Of a stretch of 64,000 bases of DNA, positions 19,848 to 31,276 are shown one piece after another; position 1 is the stretch's first letter, and the number at the start of each line of letters is the position of its first letter. The notes beneath the pieces were generated by a model. That model was not told where the DNA came from. It saw nothing but the letters and a program-made list of their open reading frames with translations, and did not search any database. The translations under genes were made by a program, and so were the position numbers. This DNA is from Ochrobactrum sp. Marseille-Q0166 (GTDB lineage: Bacteria; Pseudomonadota; Alphaproteobacteria; Rhizobiales; Rhizobiaceae), in assembly GCF_014397025.1 (NCBI RefSeq), contig NZ_JACJUO010000001.1, positions 1,350,501 to 1,414,500 on the forward strand, written 5' to 3'.

Positions 19848-22800
19848 ATGAACCAAGAGGTCATGAATCTTTTCAATCCTCAGGCTCCGGCACAGACGTT
19901 CGATTCCATCAGAATCTCGATTGCCAGCCCTGAGAAGATTCTGTCCTGGTCATACGGCGAGATCAAAAAGCCGGAGACGATCAACTATCGTACGTTCAAG
20001 CCTGAACGCGATGGTCTCTTCTGCGCACGTATCTTTGGCCCGATCAAGGATTATGAATGCTTGTGCGGCAAGTACAAGCGTATGAAATACAAAGGCATTA
20101 TCTGCGAAAAGTGCGGCGTGGAAGTTACACTGTCGCGCGTTCGTCGTGAGCGCATGGGCCATATTGAGCTCGCTGCACCTGTTGCCCATATCTGGTTCCT
20201 CAAATCGCTGCCATCGCGTATCGGCACGCTTTTGGACATGACGCTCAAGGATATTGAGCGCGTTCTGTATTTTGAGAACTACATTGTTACCGAACCAGGC
20301 TTGACCTCGCTGAAAGAACATCAGCTTCTTTCAGAAGAGGAATACATGATTGCCGTCGATGAATTCGGCGAAGATCAGTTCACAGCCCTTATTGGTGCGG
20401 AAGCTATCTTTGAACTTCTGGCCTCAATGGATCTTCCGAACATTGCCGCTGACTTGCGCGTTGATCTGGCGGAAACCACTTCGGAACTGAAGACCAAGAA
20501 ACTTATGAAGCGCCTCAAGATCGTTGAGAACTTCATGGAATCTGGCAACCGTCCTGAGTGGATGATCATGAAGATCGTTCCGGTTATCCCGCCGGATCTG
20601 CGTCCTCTGGTTCCACTTGATGGCGGTCGTTTTGCTACGTCCGATCTCAACGACCTCTACCGTCGCGTGATCAACCGTAACAACCGTCTGAAGCGTCTCA
20701 TTGAACTGCGCGCTCCTGGCATCATTATCCGTAACGAAAAGCGTATGCTGCAGGAAGCTGTTGACGCGCTGTTCGATAACGGCCGTCGTGGTCGCGTCAT
20801 TACCGGTGCTAACAAGCGTCCGCTGAAGTCGCTCTCCGACATGCTCAAGGGTAAGCAGGGTCGTTTCCGTCAGAACCTTCTCGGTAAGCGCGTCGACTAT
20901 TCGGGTCGTTCGGTTATCGTGACTGGTCCTGAGCTGAAGCTTCACCAGTGCGGCCTGCCAAAGAAGATGGCGCTCGAACTGTTCAAGCCATTCATCTACG
21001 CTCGTCTTGATGCCAAGGGTTATTCCTCGACCGTTAAGCAGGCGAAGAAGCTGGTTGAAAAAGAACGTCCGGAAGTCTGGGATATTCTTGACGAAGTGAT
21101 CCGTGAGCATCCGGTTCTGTTGAACCGCGCGCCTACGCTGCACCGTCTTGGTATTCAGGCATTCGAACCTACGCTGATCGAAGGCAAGGCTATTCAGCTG
21201 CATCCGCTCGTTTGTACAGCGTTCAACGCTGACTTCGACGGTGACCAGATGGCTGTTCACGTTCCACTGTCGCTTGAAGCTCAGCTTGAAGCACGTGTGT
21301 TGATGATGTCGACCAACAACATCCTGCACCCAGCGAACGGCGCACCGATTATCGTTCCTTCACAGGATATGGTTCTGGGTCTCTACTATCTGTCGATCGT
21401 GGCAGACAAGGAGCCGGGCGAGGGCATGATGTTTGCCGATATGGGCGAACTTCAACATGCGCTTGAAAATAAGGTTGTCACCCTACACACCAAGATTAAA
21501 GGCCGTTTCAAGACGGTTGACGCGGAAGGTAAGCCTGTTTCGAAGGTTTACGACACCACACCTGGCCGCTTGATCATGGGTGAACTTCTGCCGAAGCATC
21601 CAAATGTCTCTTTTGACATCTGTAACCAGGAGATGACCAAGAAGAACATCTCCAAGATGATCGACCACGTCTACCGCCATTGCGGTCAGAAAGAGACGGT
21701 TATCTTCTGCGATCGTATCATGCAGCTCGGCTTTGCCCATGCATGCCGCGCAGGTATTTCCTTCGGTAAGGATGACATGGTCATTCCTGACTCGAAGGCA
21801 AAGATCGTTGCAGAAACCGAAGCCCTGACGACCGAATACGAACAGCAGTACAATGACGGCCTGATCACTCAGGGTGAAAAGTACAACAAGGTTGTGGATG
21901 CCTGGGGTAAGGCGACTGACAAGATCACCGAAGAGATGATGGCCCGTATTAAGGCTGTTGAATTCGATCCGGTGACTGGCCGTCAGAAGCAGATGAACTC
22001 GGTTTACATGATGTCGCATTCGGGTGCCCGTGGTTCGGTCAACCAGATGCGTCAGCTGGGCGGTATGCGTGGTCTTATGGCCAAGCCGTCGGGCGAAATC
22101 ATTGAAACCCCGATCATTTCGAACTTCAAGGAAGGCCTGACCGTTAACGAATACTTCAACTCGACACACGGTGCCCGTAAGGGTCTTGCCGATACTGCGT
22201 TGAAGACCGCTAACTCGGGTTATTTGACACGCCGTCTCGTGGACGTTGCACAGGATGCGATTATTTCGGAAGTCGATTGCGGCGCCGAAATCGGTCTCAC
22301 CATGCAGCCAATCGTTGATGCCGGTCAGATCGTTGCTCCAATCGGTCAGCGCGTTCTGGGTCGTACCGCTCTTGATCCGATCATCAATCCGGCAACCGGC
22401 GATGTTATCGTCGAAGCCGGTCGCATGATCGAAGAAAAGGACGTTGAAGTCATCGAGAAGGTCGGCATTCAGTCGATCCGTATTCGTTCGGCGCTGACCT
22501 GTCAGACGCGCAACGGCGTTTGCGCCAAGTGCTATGGTCGTGACCTTGCACGCGGTACACCGGTTAACCAGGGTGAAGCTGTTGGCGTTATTGCGGCACA
22601 GTCGATCGGTGAGCCTGGTACTCAGTTGACGATGCGTACCTTCCACTTGGGCGGTACTGCTCAGGTTGTTGATAGTTCGTATCTTGAAGCTTCGTATGAA
22701 GGCACTGTTAAGCTGCGCAACCGCAACGTGGTTCGTAACTCCGATGGCAACCTCGTTGTCATGGGCCGTAACATGGCGGTTTTGATCGTCGATGCTACAG

Positions 22801-24050
22801 GTAAGGAACGTGCCGTTCACCGTGTAACTTACGGTTCGCGTCTGTTCGTCGATGAAGGTGATACAGTCAAGCGCGGTCAGCGTATTGCGGAGTGGGATCC
22901 ATACACCCGTCCTATCCTGACCGAAGTTGAAGGCTATATCGAATTTGAGGACCTCGTTGATGGTCTTTCGGTTTCGGAAACAGCCGACGAGTCGACCGGT
23001 ATCACGAAGCGTGTAGTCATCGACTGGCGTTCCACACCACGTGGTGCGGATCTCAAGCCGGCTATGGTCATCAAGGACAAGAGCGGCAAGATCGCGAAGT
23101 TGTCGAAGGGTGGCGAAGCTCGCTTCCTCCTTTCGGTGGAAACGATCCTTTCGTTCGAGCCGGGTGCTCATGTGAATGCCGGTGACGTTATCGCACGTCT
23201 GCCAATGGAAAGTGCGAAGACCAAGGATATTACCGGTGGTCTGCCACGCGTTGCCGAACTGTTTGAAGCTCGTCGTCCAAAGGATCACGCCATCATCGCA
23301 GAGATCGATGGTACTGTCCGTTTTGGTCGCGATTACAAGAACAAGCGTCGCATCATCATTGAACCAAACGACGATACGATTGAGCCGGTTGAGTATCTGA
23401 TCCCGAAGGGCAAGCCGTTCCATCTTCAGGACGGTGACGTTATCGAAAAGGGTGAATATATTCTCGACGGCAATCCTGCACCGCACGACATTCTGGCAAT
23501 CAAGGGTGTGGAAGCACTTGCTTCTTATCTCGTCAACGAAATCCAGGAAGTCTATCGTCTGCAGGGCGTTCTCATCAACGACAAGCACATCGAAGTGATT
23601 GTTCGTCAGATGCTTCAGAAGATCGAGATCACGGAGTCGGGTGATACCGGTTACCTCGTTGGTGATCATGTGGATCGTATTGAGCTTGATGAAGTCAATG
23701 ATCGCTTGATCGAAGAAGGTAAGAAGCCAGGTTCGGGTAATCCGGTTCTACTCGGTATCACCAAGGCTTCGCTTCAGACTCCTTCGTTCATCTCGGCGGC
23801 GTCATTCCAGGAAACCACACGCGTTCTCACCGAAGCCGCAGTTGCTGGCAAGATGGATACGCTGCAGGGTCTCAAGGAAAACGTCATCGTCGGCCGTCTT
23901 ATCCCGGCTGGTACTGGTGGCATGACCAACCAGATCCGTCGTATCGCTACCGCCCGCGATGATTTGATCATTGACGAGCGTCGCAAGTCGACCGGTTCGT
24001 CGGAAGCAAATGCTATGCTCACAGATATGACCAACAACGCCGCCGAATAG
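19848..24050 (+). CDS. rpoC: DNA-directed RNA polymerase subunit beta-prime
   Basis: The 1400-aa catalytic subunit carries the N-terminal zinc finger (four Cys in [19 protein letters not shown], near residues 70-90), the absolutely conserved NADFDGD magnesium-binding loop near residue 460, the bridge/trigger region with [17 protein letters not shown], and the second zinc site with [16 protein letters not shown]. Length and ending ([19 protein letters not shown]) fit the order. ATG at 19848 has AAGGAG seven bases upstream. A strong terminator follows, closing the rplKAJL-rpoBC transcription block. Confidence 0.99.
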   Translation: MNQEVMNLFNPQAPAQTFDSIRISIASPEKILSWSYGEIKKPETINYRTFKPERDGLFCARIFGPIKDYECLCGKYKRMKYKGIICEKCGVEVTLSRVRRERMGHIELAAPVAHIWFLKSLPSRIGTLLDMTLKDIERVLYFENYIVTEPGLTSLKEHQLLSEEEYMIAVDEFGEDQFTALIGAEAIFELLASMDLPNIAADLRVDLAETTSELKTKKLMKRLKIVENFMESGNRPEWMIMKIVPVIPPDLRPLVPLDGGRFATSDLNDLYRRVINRNNRLKRLIELRAPGIIIRNEKRMLQEAVDALFDNGRRGRVITGANKRPLKSLSDMLKGKQGRFRQNLLGKRVDYSGRSVIVTGPELKLHQCGLPKKMALELFKPFIYARLDAKGYSSTVKQAKKLVEKERPEVWDILDEVIREHPVLLNRAPTLHRLGIQAFEPTLIEGKAIQLHPLVCTAFNADFDGDQMAVHVPLSLEAQLEARVLMMSTNNILHPANGAPIIVPSQDMVLGLYYLSIVADKEPGEGMMFADMGELQHALENKVVTLHTKIKGRFKTVDAEGKPVSKVYDTTPGRLIMGELLPKHPNVSFDICNQEMTKKNISKMIDHVYRHCGQKETVIFCDRIMQLGFAHACRAGISFGKDDMVIPDSKAKIVAETEALTTEYEQQYNDGLITQGEKYNKVVDAWGKATDKITEEMMARIKAVEFDPVTGRQKQMNSVYMMSHSGARGSVNQMRQLGGMRGLMAKPSGEIIETPIISNFKEGLTVNEYFNSTHGARKGLADTALKTANSGYLTRRLVDVAQDAIISEVDCGAEIGLTMQPIVDAGQIVAPIGQRVLGRTALDPIINPATGDVIVEAGRMIEEKDVEVIEKVGIQSIRIRSALTCQTRNGVCAKCYGRDLARGTPVNQGEAVGVIAAQSIGEPGTQLTMRTFHLGGTAQVVDSSYLEASYEGTVKLRNRNVVRNSDGNLVVMGRNMAVLIVDATGKERAVHRVTYGSRLFVDEGDTVKRGQRIAEWDPYTRPILTEVEGYIEFEDLVDGLSVSETADESTGITKRVVIDWRSTPRGADLKPAMVIKDKSGKIAKLSKGGEARFLLSVETILSFEPGAHVNAGDVIARLPMESAKTKDITGGLPRVAELFEARRPKDHAIIAEIDGTVRFGRDYKNKRRIIIEPNDDTIEPVEYLIPKGKPFHLQDGDVIEKGEYILDGNPAPHDILAIKGVEALASYLVNEIQEVYRLQGVLINDKHIEVIVRQMLQKIEITESGDTGYLVGDHVDRIELDEVNDRLIEEGKKPGSGNPVLLGITKASLQTPSFISAASFQETTRVLTEAAVAGKMDTLQGLKENVIVGRLIPAGTGGMTNQIRRIATARDDLIIDERRKSTGSSEANAMLTDMTNNAAE

Positions 24051-24068
24051 GCGAGTGTTAAGCAATAG

Positions 24069-24098
24069 AAAAAGGCCGCCTTTCGAGGCGGCCTTTTT
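24069..24098 (+). terminator. Strong Rho-independent terminator after rpoC
   Basis: A 13-bp stem (AAAAAGGCCGCCT / AGGCGGCCTTTTT) with a TTCG loop and five T at the 3' side. The A-run on the 5' arm means it can also work on the opposite strand. Confidence 0.95.
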
Positions 24099-24112
24099 GT
24101 TTAGAAAGTCAA

Positions 24113-24140
24113 AAGAAAAGGGCGATCTAATACCGCCCTT
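24113..24140 (-). terminator. Terminator of the small acidic-protein gene
   Basis: Read on the minus strand, AAGGGCG pairs with CGCCCTT around a nine-base loop and is followed by TTCTTTT. It lies 26 bases past the stop of the minus-strand gene at 24166-24474. Confidence 0.7.
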
Positions 24141-24165
24141 CTTCCTTACGACTTAGCAGCCCGAA

Positions 24166-24474
24166 CTACTCATCATCTTCATCGCCATCGAACTCAATCA
24201 ATGCAACCTCTCCAGTGAGGGCGGTCTGCCAGGCGCTTTTGTGCGGCTCTTCTTCTGGTTCTTCGGTAATCGTACCCATCTCGACCAATTCGGCTTCGTG
24301 ATAACCTTCTTCAGCCAAGATAGAGAGAACAGTCTGGACGAGATCTTCGTCTTCGTTTGACTTCAGAAGAATGTGGACCTCGATAGACTCCTCCTCGCCT
24401 TCGTTCCAGACGTCGGCGATGACCAGATGAACGATAGGCGAATCGTTCTCTGTGGATGTGGTCGTGGATGACAT
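24166..24474 (-). CDS. Small acidic protein of unknown function
   Basis: The 102-aa product is very acidic (runs such as NEGEEES, SNEDED, TEEPEEEP and a C-terminal FDGDEDDE) and has no signal peptide or membrane segment. Its pattern, a predicted beta-alpha-beta start (IVHLVIADVWNEG; IEVHILLKSNEDEDLVQTVLSILAEEGY) and an acidic linker, looks like a small folded domain. I do not recognise a family. The start MSSTTTS at 24474 is chosen because AAGGGA lies nine bases upstream; the 16-codon longer form lacks one. It sits alone on the minus strand between the rpoC and rpsL blocks, with its own terminator, which supports it being real. Confidence 0.75.
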   Translation of the reverse strand: MSSTTTSTENDSPIVHLVIADVWNEGEEESIEVHILLKSNEDEDLVQTVLSILAEEGYHEAELVEMGTITEEPEEEPHKSAWQTALTGEVALIEFDGDEDDE

Positions 24475-24951
24475 TGAGAATCCCTTAATATTGTGTTGCG
24501 TTTCGACTCGGATGTGTTTCAATAACGATTGTTGCCTTCAAGCGCTATGCTGCCACACAAAAATGACAGTTTTGCCACGAAATAATAGCGATATGTCGTC
24601 TCAATTGGCGCAACAACCTGTCGGGCGGCGATCAAAACGCGGTTTTGCGGCCTTTTGATTAAGAAACTTGGCCTCCCGCCCTTGACGAAACGCCCACAAA
24701 CACGTATCAGCAGCCCATCTGAGCCGATGTGAGGCTGGCATTTTCGGAGCGACGCGCTCTGGAGTTCGCCTCAAACAGGGTTCGTTTTACGATCGAAATG
24801 CAACTTGCCGTTCGCATGAAGCCTACGCTTCCTCTGCTTTTGTTCGGGTTGGCCGCTGATGGAGTGGCTAGTCCCGAATTTGTGCATGAGCACTCCGGTG
24901 AAACGGCCCTTATTGGGCGCCGATACGAGATTTTTTATAGAGGAAGGTTCA
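24475..24951. other. Intergenic region upstream of the rpsL (str) block
   Basis: The 477-bp gap contains no supported gene. It holds the likely rpsL promoter (24682-24710), then about 235 nt of leader with a 12-bp imperfect stem (24843-24854 with 24866-24878, TTCGGG/CCCGAA at its base and one bulge). The left part should hold the promoter of the divergent acidic-protein gene. Confidence 0.55.
24682..24710 (+). promoter_or_regulatory. Probable sigma-70 promoter of the str/S10/spc/alpha block
   Basis: TTGACG (24682-24687), a 17-bp spacer and TATCAG (24705-24710) give five of six -35 matches, with TA at the start of the -10. The start point would be near 24717, about 235 bases before rpsL. Confidence 0.55.
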
Positions 24952-25323
24952 ATGCCTACCGTAAACCAGTTGATCCGCAAGCCGCGTACTGCGCCGGTAA
25001 AGCGTAATAAGGTTCCTGCTCTGCAGGCAAACCCACAGAAGCGCGGCGTTTGCACTCGCGTTTATACAACAACCCCTAAGAAGCCTAACTCGGCTCTTCG
25101 TAAGGTTGCCAAGATCCGCCTGACCAATGGCTTTGAAGTCATTGGATATATTCCTGGTGAAGGTCACAACCTTCAGGAGCACTCCGTGGTTATGATCCGC
25201 GGCGGTCGCGTCAAGGATTTGCCGGGTGTGCGTTATCACATCATCCGCGGTGTTCTTGATACCCAGGGTGTTAAGAACCGCAAGCAGCGTCGTTCGAAGT
25301 ACGGTGCGAAGCGTCCGAAGTAA
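24952..25323 (+). CDS. rpsL: 30S ribosomal protein S12
   Basis: The 123-aa protein sits at the decoding centre. Lysines K43 (in [12 protein letters not shown]) and K88 (in [13 protein letters not shown]) are the wild-type residues whose changes give streptomycin resistance, so the allele looks sensitive. The start at 24952 follows GAGGAAGG; the in-frame ATG at 24859 would add 31 residues foreign to S12. First gene of the str operon. Confidence 0.99.
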   Translation: MPTVNQLIRKPRTAPVKRNKVPALQANPQKRGVCTRVYTTTPKKPNSALRKVAKIRLTNGFEVIGYIPGEGHNLQEHSVVMIRGGRVKDLPGVRYHIIRGVLDTQGVKNRKQRRSKYGAKRPK

Positions 25324-25391
25324 GAATTTTCCGGGGATACCGGCCGCCTGAATGGCGAGTTGAGCCCGATGTAATTGAAAGTTGAGACGAA

Positions 25392-25862
25392 ATGTCCAGA
25401 CGCCATAAAGCAGAGAAGCGTGAGATTAATCCGGATCCAAAGTTCGGCGATCTCGTTATCACGAAGTTCATGAATGCAGTTATGCTTCATGGCAAGAAGT
25501 CGGTTGCTGAAAGCATCGTTTACGGTGCGCTTGAAGCAATCGAAGCCAAGGCCAAGTCAGAGCCGGTCGCGCTGTTCCATCAGGCGCTCGACAATGTTGC
25601 TCCGCACGTTGAAGTCCGTTCGCGCCGCGTTGGTGGTGCAACCTATCAGGTTCCGGTCGATGTGCGTTCAGAACGCCGCCAGGCACTTGCCATTCGCTGG
25701 CTGATCAATGCAGCTCGTGGTCGCAATGAAACGACGATGATTGATCGTCTGTCCGGCGAACTGTTGGATGCGGCTAACAACCGTGGTTCCGCTGTTAAGA
25801 AGCGTGAAGACACGCACCGCATGGCAGAAGCCAACCGCGCGTTCTCGCATTACCGCTGGTAA
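25392..25862 (+). CDS. rpsG: 30S ribosomal protein S7
   Basis: The 156-aa protein nucleates assembly of the 30S head and contacts E-site tRNA. It begins [19 protein letters not shown] and shows the usual helical core with [16 protein letters not shown] and the C-terminal RAFSHYRW. In E. coli S7 represses the str operon by binding the rpsL-rpsG gap; here the gap is 68 nt. fusA starts 29 bases after the stop. Confidence 0.99.
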   Translation: MSRRHKAEKREINPDPKFGDLVITKFMNAVMLHGKKSVAESIVYGALEAIEAKAKSEPVALFHQALDNVAPHVEVRSRRVGGATYQVPVDVRSERRQALAIRWLINAARGRNETTMIDRLSGELLDAANNRGSAVKKREDTHRMAEANRAFSHYRW

Positions 25863-25891
25863 TTCTCGAACCCTATTCAAAGAGCAAAAAC

Positions 25892-27976
25892 ATGGCCCGC
25901 GAATATAAAATCGAAGACTACCGCAATTTCGGTATTATGGCTCACATCGACGCCGGCAAGACGACGATGACCGAGCGTATTCTGTTCTACACCGGTAAGA
26001 ACCACAAGATCGGTGAAACCCATGATGGTGCGTCCACCATGGACTGGATGGAGCAGGAACAGGAACGCGGTATCACCATCACGTCCGCTGCTACGACCAC
26101 GTTCTGGCAGGGTCAGGATGGCAAGAAGCGTCGCTTCAACATCATCGACACCCCGGGCCACGTTGACTTCACGATTGAAGTTGAGCGTTCGCTCCGCGTT
26201 CTCGATGGCGCAATCGCTCTTCTCGATGCGAATGCTGGTGTTGAGCCGCAGACTGAAACCGTTTGGCGTCAAGCTGAGAAGTACCACGTTCCACGTATGG
26301 TCTTCGTGAACAAGATGGACAAGATCGGTGCTGACTTCTACCGTTGCGTAGAAATGGTTGGTTCGCGCCTTGGTGCCGTCGCGCTTCCTATTCAGTTGCC
26401 GATCGGCGCTGAAAACGAGTTCGAGGGCGTTATCGATCTTATCGAAATGAAGGCTCTGACTTGGGATGGCACTATCGGCGCATCTGCGACTGTAGGTGAA
26501 ATCCCTGCTGACCTTAAGGACAAGGCTGAAGAATACCGCGAAAAGCTTATCGAGCTGGCCGTGGAAATCGATGAAGCTGCAATGGAAGCTTACCTTGAAG
26601 GCAACATGCCTTCGAATGAACAGCTTCGTGCATTGATCCGCAAGGGTACGATCGACGTTAAGTTCCATCCTGTGCTTTGCGGTACAGCGTTTAAGAACCG
26701 CGGTATTCAGCCGCTTCTCGATGCTGTTGTGGAATTCCTTCCTGCTCCGACAGATGTTCCAGCAATCAAGGGCATCGACGTAAAGACGGAATCGGAAACC
26801 ACTCGTGAATCTTCGGATGAAGCACCCCTTTCGATGCTTGCATTCAAGATCATGAACGATCCGTTTGTTGGCTCGCTGACTTTTGCTCGCATTTATTCGG
26901 GCAAGCTTACCAAGGGCATTTCGCTCGAAAATACCGTTAAGGGCAAGCGTGAGCGTATCGGCCGTATGCTGCAGATGCACTCCAACAGCCGTGAAGACAT
27001 CGAAGAAGCTTTCGCAGGCGACATCGTTGCTCTGGCTGGCCTTAAGGAAACGACGACTGGCGATACGCTTTGCGATCCGCTGAAGCCTGTTATCCTTGAA
27101 CGCATGGAATTCCCAGATCCGGTTATTGAAATTGCGATCGAACCAAAGACCAAAGCTGACCAGGAAAAGATGGGCATAGCGCTTAATCGTCTTGCAGCTG
27201 AAGATCCTTCGTTCCGCGTCAAGTCCGATGAAGAATCTGGCCAGACCATCATCGCAGGCATGGGCGAACTTCACCTTGATATTCTTGTTGATCGCATGAA
27301 GCGCGAGTTCAAGGTTGAAGCTAACGTCGGTGCTCCGCAGGTTGCTTACCGTGAATCGATCACCCGTCAGGCTGAAATCGACTACACGCACAAGAAGCAG
27401 TCTGGTGGTTCGGGTCAGTTCGCTCGTGTCAAGATTATCTTCGAACCGCATGAAGGTGATGATTTCATCTTCGAATCGAAGATCGTCGGCGGCGCAGTTC
27501 CGAAGGAATACATCCCGGGCGTTCAGAAGGGTATCGAAAGCGTCATGGGTGCAGGTCCACTGGCTGGCTTCCCGATGCTCGGTGTGAAGGCAACTTTGAT
27601 CGACGGTGCATATCACGACGTTGACTCCTCGGTTCTCGCCTTCGAAATCGCGTCCCGTGCAGCTTTCCGTGAAGGTGCGCAGAAGGCTGGTGCACAGCTT
27701 CTCGAGCCAATCATGAAGGTTGAAGTGGTGACGCCTGAGGATTACGTCGGTGACGTTATCGGTGACCTGAATTCGCGTCGTGGCCAGATTTCTGGCACCG
27801 AAGCACGCGGTATCGCTACGGTCGTCAACGCAAATGTTCCACTGGCCAACATGTTTGGTTATGTGAACAACCTGCGTTCGATGTCTCAGGGCCGCGCCCA
27901 GTACACGATGCAGTTTGACCATTATGAGCCGGTCCCAACTGCAGTCGCACAGGAAATCCAGAAGAAGTTCGCGTAA
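25892..27976 (+). CDS. fusA: Elongation factor G
   Basis: The 694-aa GTPase drives translocation and, with RRF, ribosome recycling. G1 is AHIDAGKT (residues 17-24), G3 is DTPGH and G4 is NKMD; domains II-V follow with the domain IV segment [11 protein letters not shown] and the C-terminal [23 protein letters not shown] single copy is seen in the window. It ends 60 bases before tuf copy 2. A very long open frame on the opposite strand is a coding-bias shadow. Confidence 0.99.
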   Translation: MAREYKIEDYRNFGIMAHIDAGKTTMTERILFYTGKNHKIGETHDGASTMDWMEQEQERGITITSAATTTFWQGQDGKKRRFNIIDTPGHVDFTIEVERSLRVLDGAIALLDANAGVEPQTETVWRQAEKYHVPRMVFVNKMDKIGADFYRCVEMVGSRLGAVALPIQLPIGAENEFEGVIDLIEMKALTWDGTIGASATVGEIPADLKDKAEEYREKLIELAVEIDEAAMEAYLEGNMPSNEQLRALIRKGTIDVKFHPVLCGTAFKNRGIQPLLDAVVEFLPAPTDVPAIKGIDVKTESETTRESSDEAPLSMLAFKIMNDPFVGSLTFARIYSGKLTKGISLENTVKGKRERIGRMLQMHSNSREDIEEAFAGDIVALAGLKETTTGDTLCDPLKPVILERMEFPDPVIEIAIEPKTKADQEKMGIALNRLAAEDPSFRVKSDEESGQTIIAGMGELHLDILVDRMKREFKVEANVGAPQVAYRESITRQAEIDYTHKKQSGGSGQFARVKIIFEPHEGDDFIFESKIVGGAVPKEYIPGVQKGIESVMGAGPLAGFPMLGVKATLIDGAYHDVDSSVLAFEIASRAAFREGAQKAGAQLLEPIMKVEVVTPEDYVGDVIGDLNSRRGQISGTEARGIATVVNANVPLANMFGYVNNLRSMSQGRAQYTMQFDHYEPVPTAVAQEIQKKFA

Positions 27977-28036
27977 CCTACGGGTTACGCCAAATATTAA
28001 AAAGCCTGAGCAGGCTGTAATTTTAGGAGAGCTCAG

Positions 28037-29212
28037 ATGGCAAAGAGCAAGTTTGAACGTAACAAACCACACGTTAACATTGGCACGATTGGTCACGTTG
28101 ACCACGGCAAGACCTCGCTGACTGCAGCGATCACCAAGTTCTTCGGTGACTTCAAGGCCTATGACCAGATCGACGCTGCGCCTGAAGAAAAGGCTCGTGG
28201 TATCACCATTTCGACGTCGCACGTTGAATACGAAACTGCAAACCGTCACTACGCACACGTCGACTGCCCAGGTCACGCTGACTATGTCAAGAACATGATC
28301 ACCGGTGCGGCACAGATGGACGGTGCGATCCTGGTTGTTTCGGCAGCTGATGGTCCAATGCCACAGACCCGTGAGCACATCCTGCTCGCTCGTCAGGTTG
28401 GTGTTCCTGCGATCGTCGTGTTTCTGAACAAGTGCGATCAGGTTGACGATGCTGAACTTCTCGAACTCGTAGAACTTGAAGTTCGTGAACTTCTCTCGAA
28501 GTACGACTTCCCAGGTGATGAAACCCCAATCATCAAGGGTTCGGCACTTGCAGCTCTCGAAGATTCCTCGAAGGAACTCGGTGAAGACGCAATCCGCAAT
28601 CTGATGGCTGCTGTTGACGATTATATCCCAACCCCAGAACGTCCGATTGACCAGCCATTCCTGATGCCAATCGAAGACGTTTTCTCGATCTCGGGTCGCG
28701 GTACGGTTGTTACCGGTCGTGTTGAACGCGGTATCGTCAAGGTTGGCGAAGAAGTCGAAATCGTTGGCATCAAGCCTACCGGCAAGACGACTGTTACCGG
28801 CGTTGAAATGTTCCGCAAGCTGCTCGATCAGGGCCAGGCTGGCGATAACATCGGTGCACTGGTTCGCGGCATTGGTCGTGAAGACGTTGAGCGTGGTCAG
28901 GTTCTCTGCAAGCCAGGTTCGGTTAAGCCACACACCAAGTTCAAGGCAGAAGCATACATTCTGACGAAGGACGAAGGTGGTCGTCATACACCATTCTTCA
29001 CCAACTACCGTCCACAGTTCTACTTCCGTACGACTGACGTGACCGGTGTTGTTACCCTGCCAGAAGGCACGGAAATGGTTATGCCTGGCGACAACGTTAC
29101 GGTTGACGTTACGCTGATCGTACCGATCGCAATGGAAGAGAAGCTCCGCTTCGCTATCCGTGAAGGTGGCCGTACCGTTGGTGCAGGCATCGTCGCTTCG
29201 ATCATCGAGTAA
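28037..29212 (+). CDS. tuf: Elongation factor Tu, copy 2
   Basis: The 391-aa product is the same as that of tuf copy 1; along the two genes I count roughly ten differences, all at silent third positions (for example GGC/GGT at residue 95 region, CTC/CTT near residue 150 and GTA/GTT near residue 287). Such near identity over 1.2 kb is usually maintained by gene conversion. This copy has a better ribosome binding site (TTAGGAGAG) and sits in the classical str operon position after fusA. A perfect UCCG-loop hairpin follows before rpsJ. Confidence 0.98.
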   Translation: MAKSKFERNKPHVNIGTIGHVDHGKTSLTAAITKFFGDFKAYDQIDAAPEEKARGITISTSHVEYETANRHYAHVDCPGHADYVKNMITGAAQMDGAILVVSAADGPMPQTREHILLARQVGVPAIVVFLNKCDQVDDAELLELVELEVRELLSKYDFPGDETPIIKGSALAALEDSSKELGEDAIRNLMAAVDDYIPTPERPIDQPFLMPIEDVFSISGRGTVVTGRVERGIVKVGEEVEIVGIKPTGKTTVTGVEMFRKLLDQGQAGDNIGALVRGIGREDVERGQVLCKPGSVKPHTKFKAEAYILTKDEGGRHTPFFTNYRPQFYFRTTDVTGVVTLPEGTEMVMPGDNVTVDVTLIVPIAMEEKLRFAIREGGRTVGAGIVASIIE

Positions 29213-29225
29213 TTAGATTTGTGCA

Positions 29226-29249
29226 GGAGCGTCTCTCCGGAGACGCTCC
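29226..29249 (+). promoter_or_regulatory. Perfect hairpin with UCCG loop between tuf and rpsJ
   Basis: GGAGCGTCTC pairs fully with GAGACGCTCC around TCCG, so the RNA would be a 10-bp helix closed by a C(UCCG)G tetraloop of the stable UNCG class. No T-run follows. It marks the str/S10 boundary and may be an mRNA-processing or stabilising element. Confidence 0.65.
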
Positions 29250-29270
29250 GCGTAACAAGGAACAGATCAA

Positions 29271-29579
29271 ATGAACGGTCAAAACATCCGCATTCGCCTC
29301 AAGGCGTTTGATCATCGGATCCTTGACGCTTCGACGCGGGAAATCGTGTCGACTGCTAAGCGTACCGGTGCCAATGTGCGCGGACCGATCCCACTTCCAA
29401 CGCGGATCGAAAAGTTCACAGTAAACCGCTCGCCGCACATCGATAAGAAAAGCCGCGAACAGTTCGAGATGCGCACGCACAAGCGTCTTCTCGATATCGT
29501 TGACCCAACCCCGCAGACTGTTGACGCGCTCATGAAGCTCGATTTGTCCGCCGGTGTTGATGTCGAGATCAAGCTTTAA
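29271..29579 (+). CDS. rpsJ: 30S ribosomal protein S10
   Basis: The 102-aa protein belongs to the 30S head and, as NusE, binds NusB in antitermination. It has the conserved [15 protein letters not shown] start, [25 protein letters not shown] centre and a C-terminal strand ending GVDVEIKL. It opens the S10 operon; rplC follows with its ATG 30 bases after the stop. Confidence 0.99.
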   Translation: MNGQNIRIRLKAFDHRILDASTREIVSTAKRTGANVRGPIPLPTRIEKFTVNRSPHIDKKSREQFEMRTHKRLLDIVDPTPQTVDALMKLDLSAGVDVEIKL

Positions 29580-29608
29580 TCGGCTTGAGGACGGAAGGAA
29601 CGAACCCG

Positions 29609-30346
29609 ATGCGTTCAGGTGTTATTGCACAAAAGCTGGGCATGACCCGCGTCTATAACGACGCTGGCGAACATGTACCAGTGACAGTTCTCCGCATGGA
29701 AGACTGCCACGTGGTAGCTCAGCGTACAGTTGAAAAGAATGGTTACACGGCTGTTCAGCTTGGCGTTGGACTTGCCAAGGTAAAGAACACAACCAAGGCT
29801 CTGCGCGGTCATTTCGCGAAGGCTGAGGTTGAGCCTAAGGCGAAAGTTGCGGAATTCCGCGTTTCCCCTGAAAACCTGCTCGAAGTCGGCGTGGAAATCA
29901 CTGCCGAGCATTTCGTCGCTGGCCAGAAGGTCGATGTGACGGGTACTTCGATCGGTAAGGGCTTTGCCGGTGTTATGAAGCGTCATAACTTTGCTGGTCA
30001 TCGTGCTTCGCACGGTAACTCAGTTACCCACCGCGCTCACGGTTCGACCGGTCAGCGTCAGGATCCAGGTAAAGTATTTAAAGGCAAGAAGATGGCCGGT
30101 CACATGGGTCAGACCCGTGTAACCACGCAGAATATCGAAGTCGTTTCGACCGACCTCGATCGCGGTCTTATCCTTGTTCGTGGTGCGGTTCCTGGTTCGA
30201 AGGGTGCATGGATCTATGTTCGCGATGCCGTGAAGGTTTCGCTGCCAGAGAATGCTCCCAAGCCAGCTGGTCTGCGCCAAGCCGCACAGGCCAAGGTAGA
30301 AGCTGCTGTAGTTTCTGAAACTGCAGCGACTGAGGGAGCCGAATAA
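29609..30346 (+). CDS. rplC: 50S ribosomal protein L3
   Basis: The 245-aa protein reaches the peptidyl transferase centre. It contains [15 protein letters not shown] (N-terminus), the loop with [19 protein letters not shown], which includes the Gln-containing site methylated in some bacteria, and [14 protein letters not shown]. The start at 29609 (MRSGVIAQK) has GGAAGGA upstream; the ATG at 29585 adds eight residues. The C-terminal 30 residues form a low-complexity Ala/Val/Glu tail, longer than in E. coli. The stop overlaps the rplD start (TAATG). Confidence 0.98.
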   Translation: MRSGVIAQKLGMTRVYNDAGEHVPVTVLRMEDCHVVAQRTVEKNGYTAVQLGVGLAKVKNTTKALRGHFAKAEVEPKAKVAEFRVSPENLLEVGVEITAEHFVAGQKVDVTGTSIGKGFAGVMKRHNFAGHRASHGNSVTHRAHGSTGQRQDPGKVFKGKKMAGHMGQTRVTTQNIEVVSTDLDRGLILVRGAVPGSKGAWIYVRDAVKVSLPENAPKPAGLRQAAQAKVEAAVVSETAATEGAE

Positions 30347-30966
30347 TGGATCTCACAATTACAACTCTTGAAGGCAAGGATGCCGGCAAGGTGAAGCTGA
30401 ACGAAGAAATCTTCGGCCTCGACCCTCGCGACGACATTCTTCAGCGCGTTGTGCGCTGGCAGCTGGCTCGCCGCCAGCAGGGCTCTCACGATGCCAAGGG
30501 CCGCAGCGACATCAGCCGCACCGGTTCCAAGATGTACAAGCAGAAGGGTACGGGCCGTGCTCGTCACCATTCCGCTCGCGCGCCACAGTTCCGCGGTGGT
30601 GGTCAGGCTCACGGACCAGTTGTCCGCACCCATGACCATGATCTGCCAAAGAAGGTTCGCGCTCTTGGTCTGCGTCATGCTCTGTCGGCCAAGGCAAAGG
30701 CATCTGACCTGATCATCATCGACGATCTGGCAGCTTCGGAAGCCAAGACAAAGCAGCTTGTTTCACAGTTCGCAAAGCTCGGTCTCGAAAATGCACTCCT
30801 TATCGGTGGTGCAGAGCTCGACGTGAACTTCAAGCGCGCTGCTTCGAACATTCCGAACATCGACGTTCTGCCAGTTCAGGGCATCAATGTTTACGACATT
30901 CTGCGTCGTGGCAAGCTCGTGCTTTCCAAGGCAGCTGTCGAAGCCCTCGAGGAGCGCTTTAAATGA
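30346..30966 (+). CDS. rplD: 50S ribosomal protein L4
   Basis: The 206-aa protein lines the peptide exit tunnel with its long loop ([22 protein letters not shown] and following [10 protein letters not shown]). It also regulates the S10 operon in enterobacteria, but no such leader is recognised here. It overlaps rplC by one base and rplW by four bases, showing translational coupling. Confidence 0.98.
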   Translation: MDLTITTLEGKDAGKVKLNEEIFGLDPRDDILQRVVRWQLARRQQGSHDAKGRSDISRTGSKMYKQKGTGRARHHSARAPQFRGGGQAHGPVVRTHDHDLPKKVRALGLRHALSAKAKASDLIIIDDLAASEAKTKQLVSQFAKLGLENALLIGGAELDVNFKRAASNIPNIDVLPVQGINVYDILRRGKLVLSKAAVEALEERFK

Positions 30967-31256
30967 CCGATCTTCGCCACTATGACGTGATCGTCAGCCC
31001 AGTCATCACCGAGAAGTCGACCCTTGTTTCCGAACATAATCAGGTTGTCTTCAACGTAGCTCGCAAGGCGACGAAGCCGGAAATCAAGGCTGCAATCGAA
31101 GCGCTGTTCAGCGTCAAGGTTAAGGCTGTAAACACCACTGTGCGCAAAGGCAAAGTGAAGCGGTTCCGCGGCATTGTCGGGCGCCAGAGCGATGTCAAGA
31201 AAGCGATCGTAACTTTGGCTAAAGGCCAGAGCATCGACGTTTCGACAGGTCTCTGA
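30963..31256 (+). CDS. rplW: 50S ribosomal protein L23
   Basis: The 97-aa protein lies at the tunnel exit and is the docking site for trigger factor and SRP. It shows the family motif [19 protein letters not shown] and a basic segment KGKVKRFRG. The ATG overlaps the rplD stop (ATGA). rplB follows after 20 bases. Confidence 0.98.
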   Translation: MTDLRHYDVIVSPVITEKSTLVSEHNQVVFNVARKATKPEIKAAIEALFSVKVKAVNTTVRKGKVKRFRGIVGRQSDVKKAIVTLAKGQSIDVSTGL

Positions 31257-31276
31257 GAGGCCACGGAGTAAAGACA

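Noticed and set aside
21483..23669. 728-codon antisense open frame within rpoC
   Set aside because: Same explanation as for rpoB; it lies fully inside rpoC.
25877..28987. 1036-codon open frame on the minus strand across fusA and tuf
   Set aside because: It is antisense to two certain genes. Strong codon bias in highly expressed genes removes stop codons in this antisense frame; the product is rich in Arg, Asn, Thr and Cys-poor repeats with no fold. The same holds for antisense frames over tuf 1, rpoB and rpoC.
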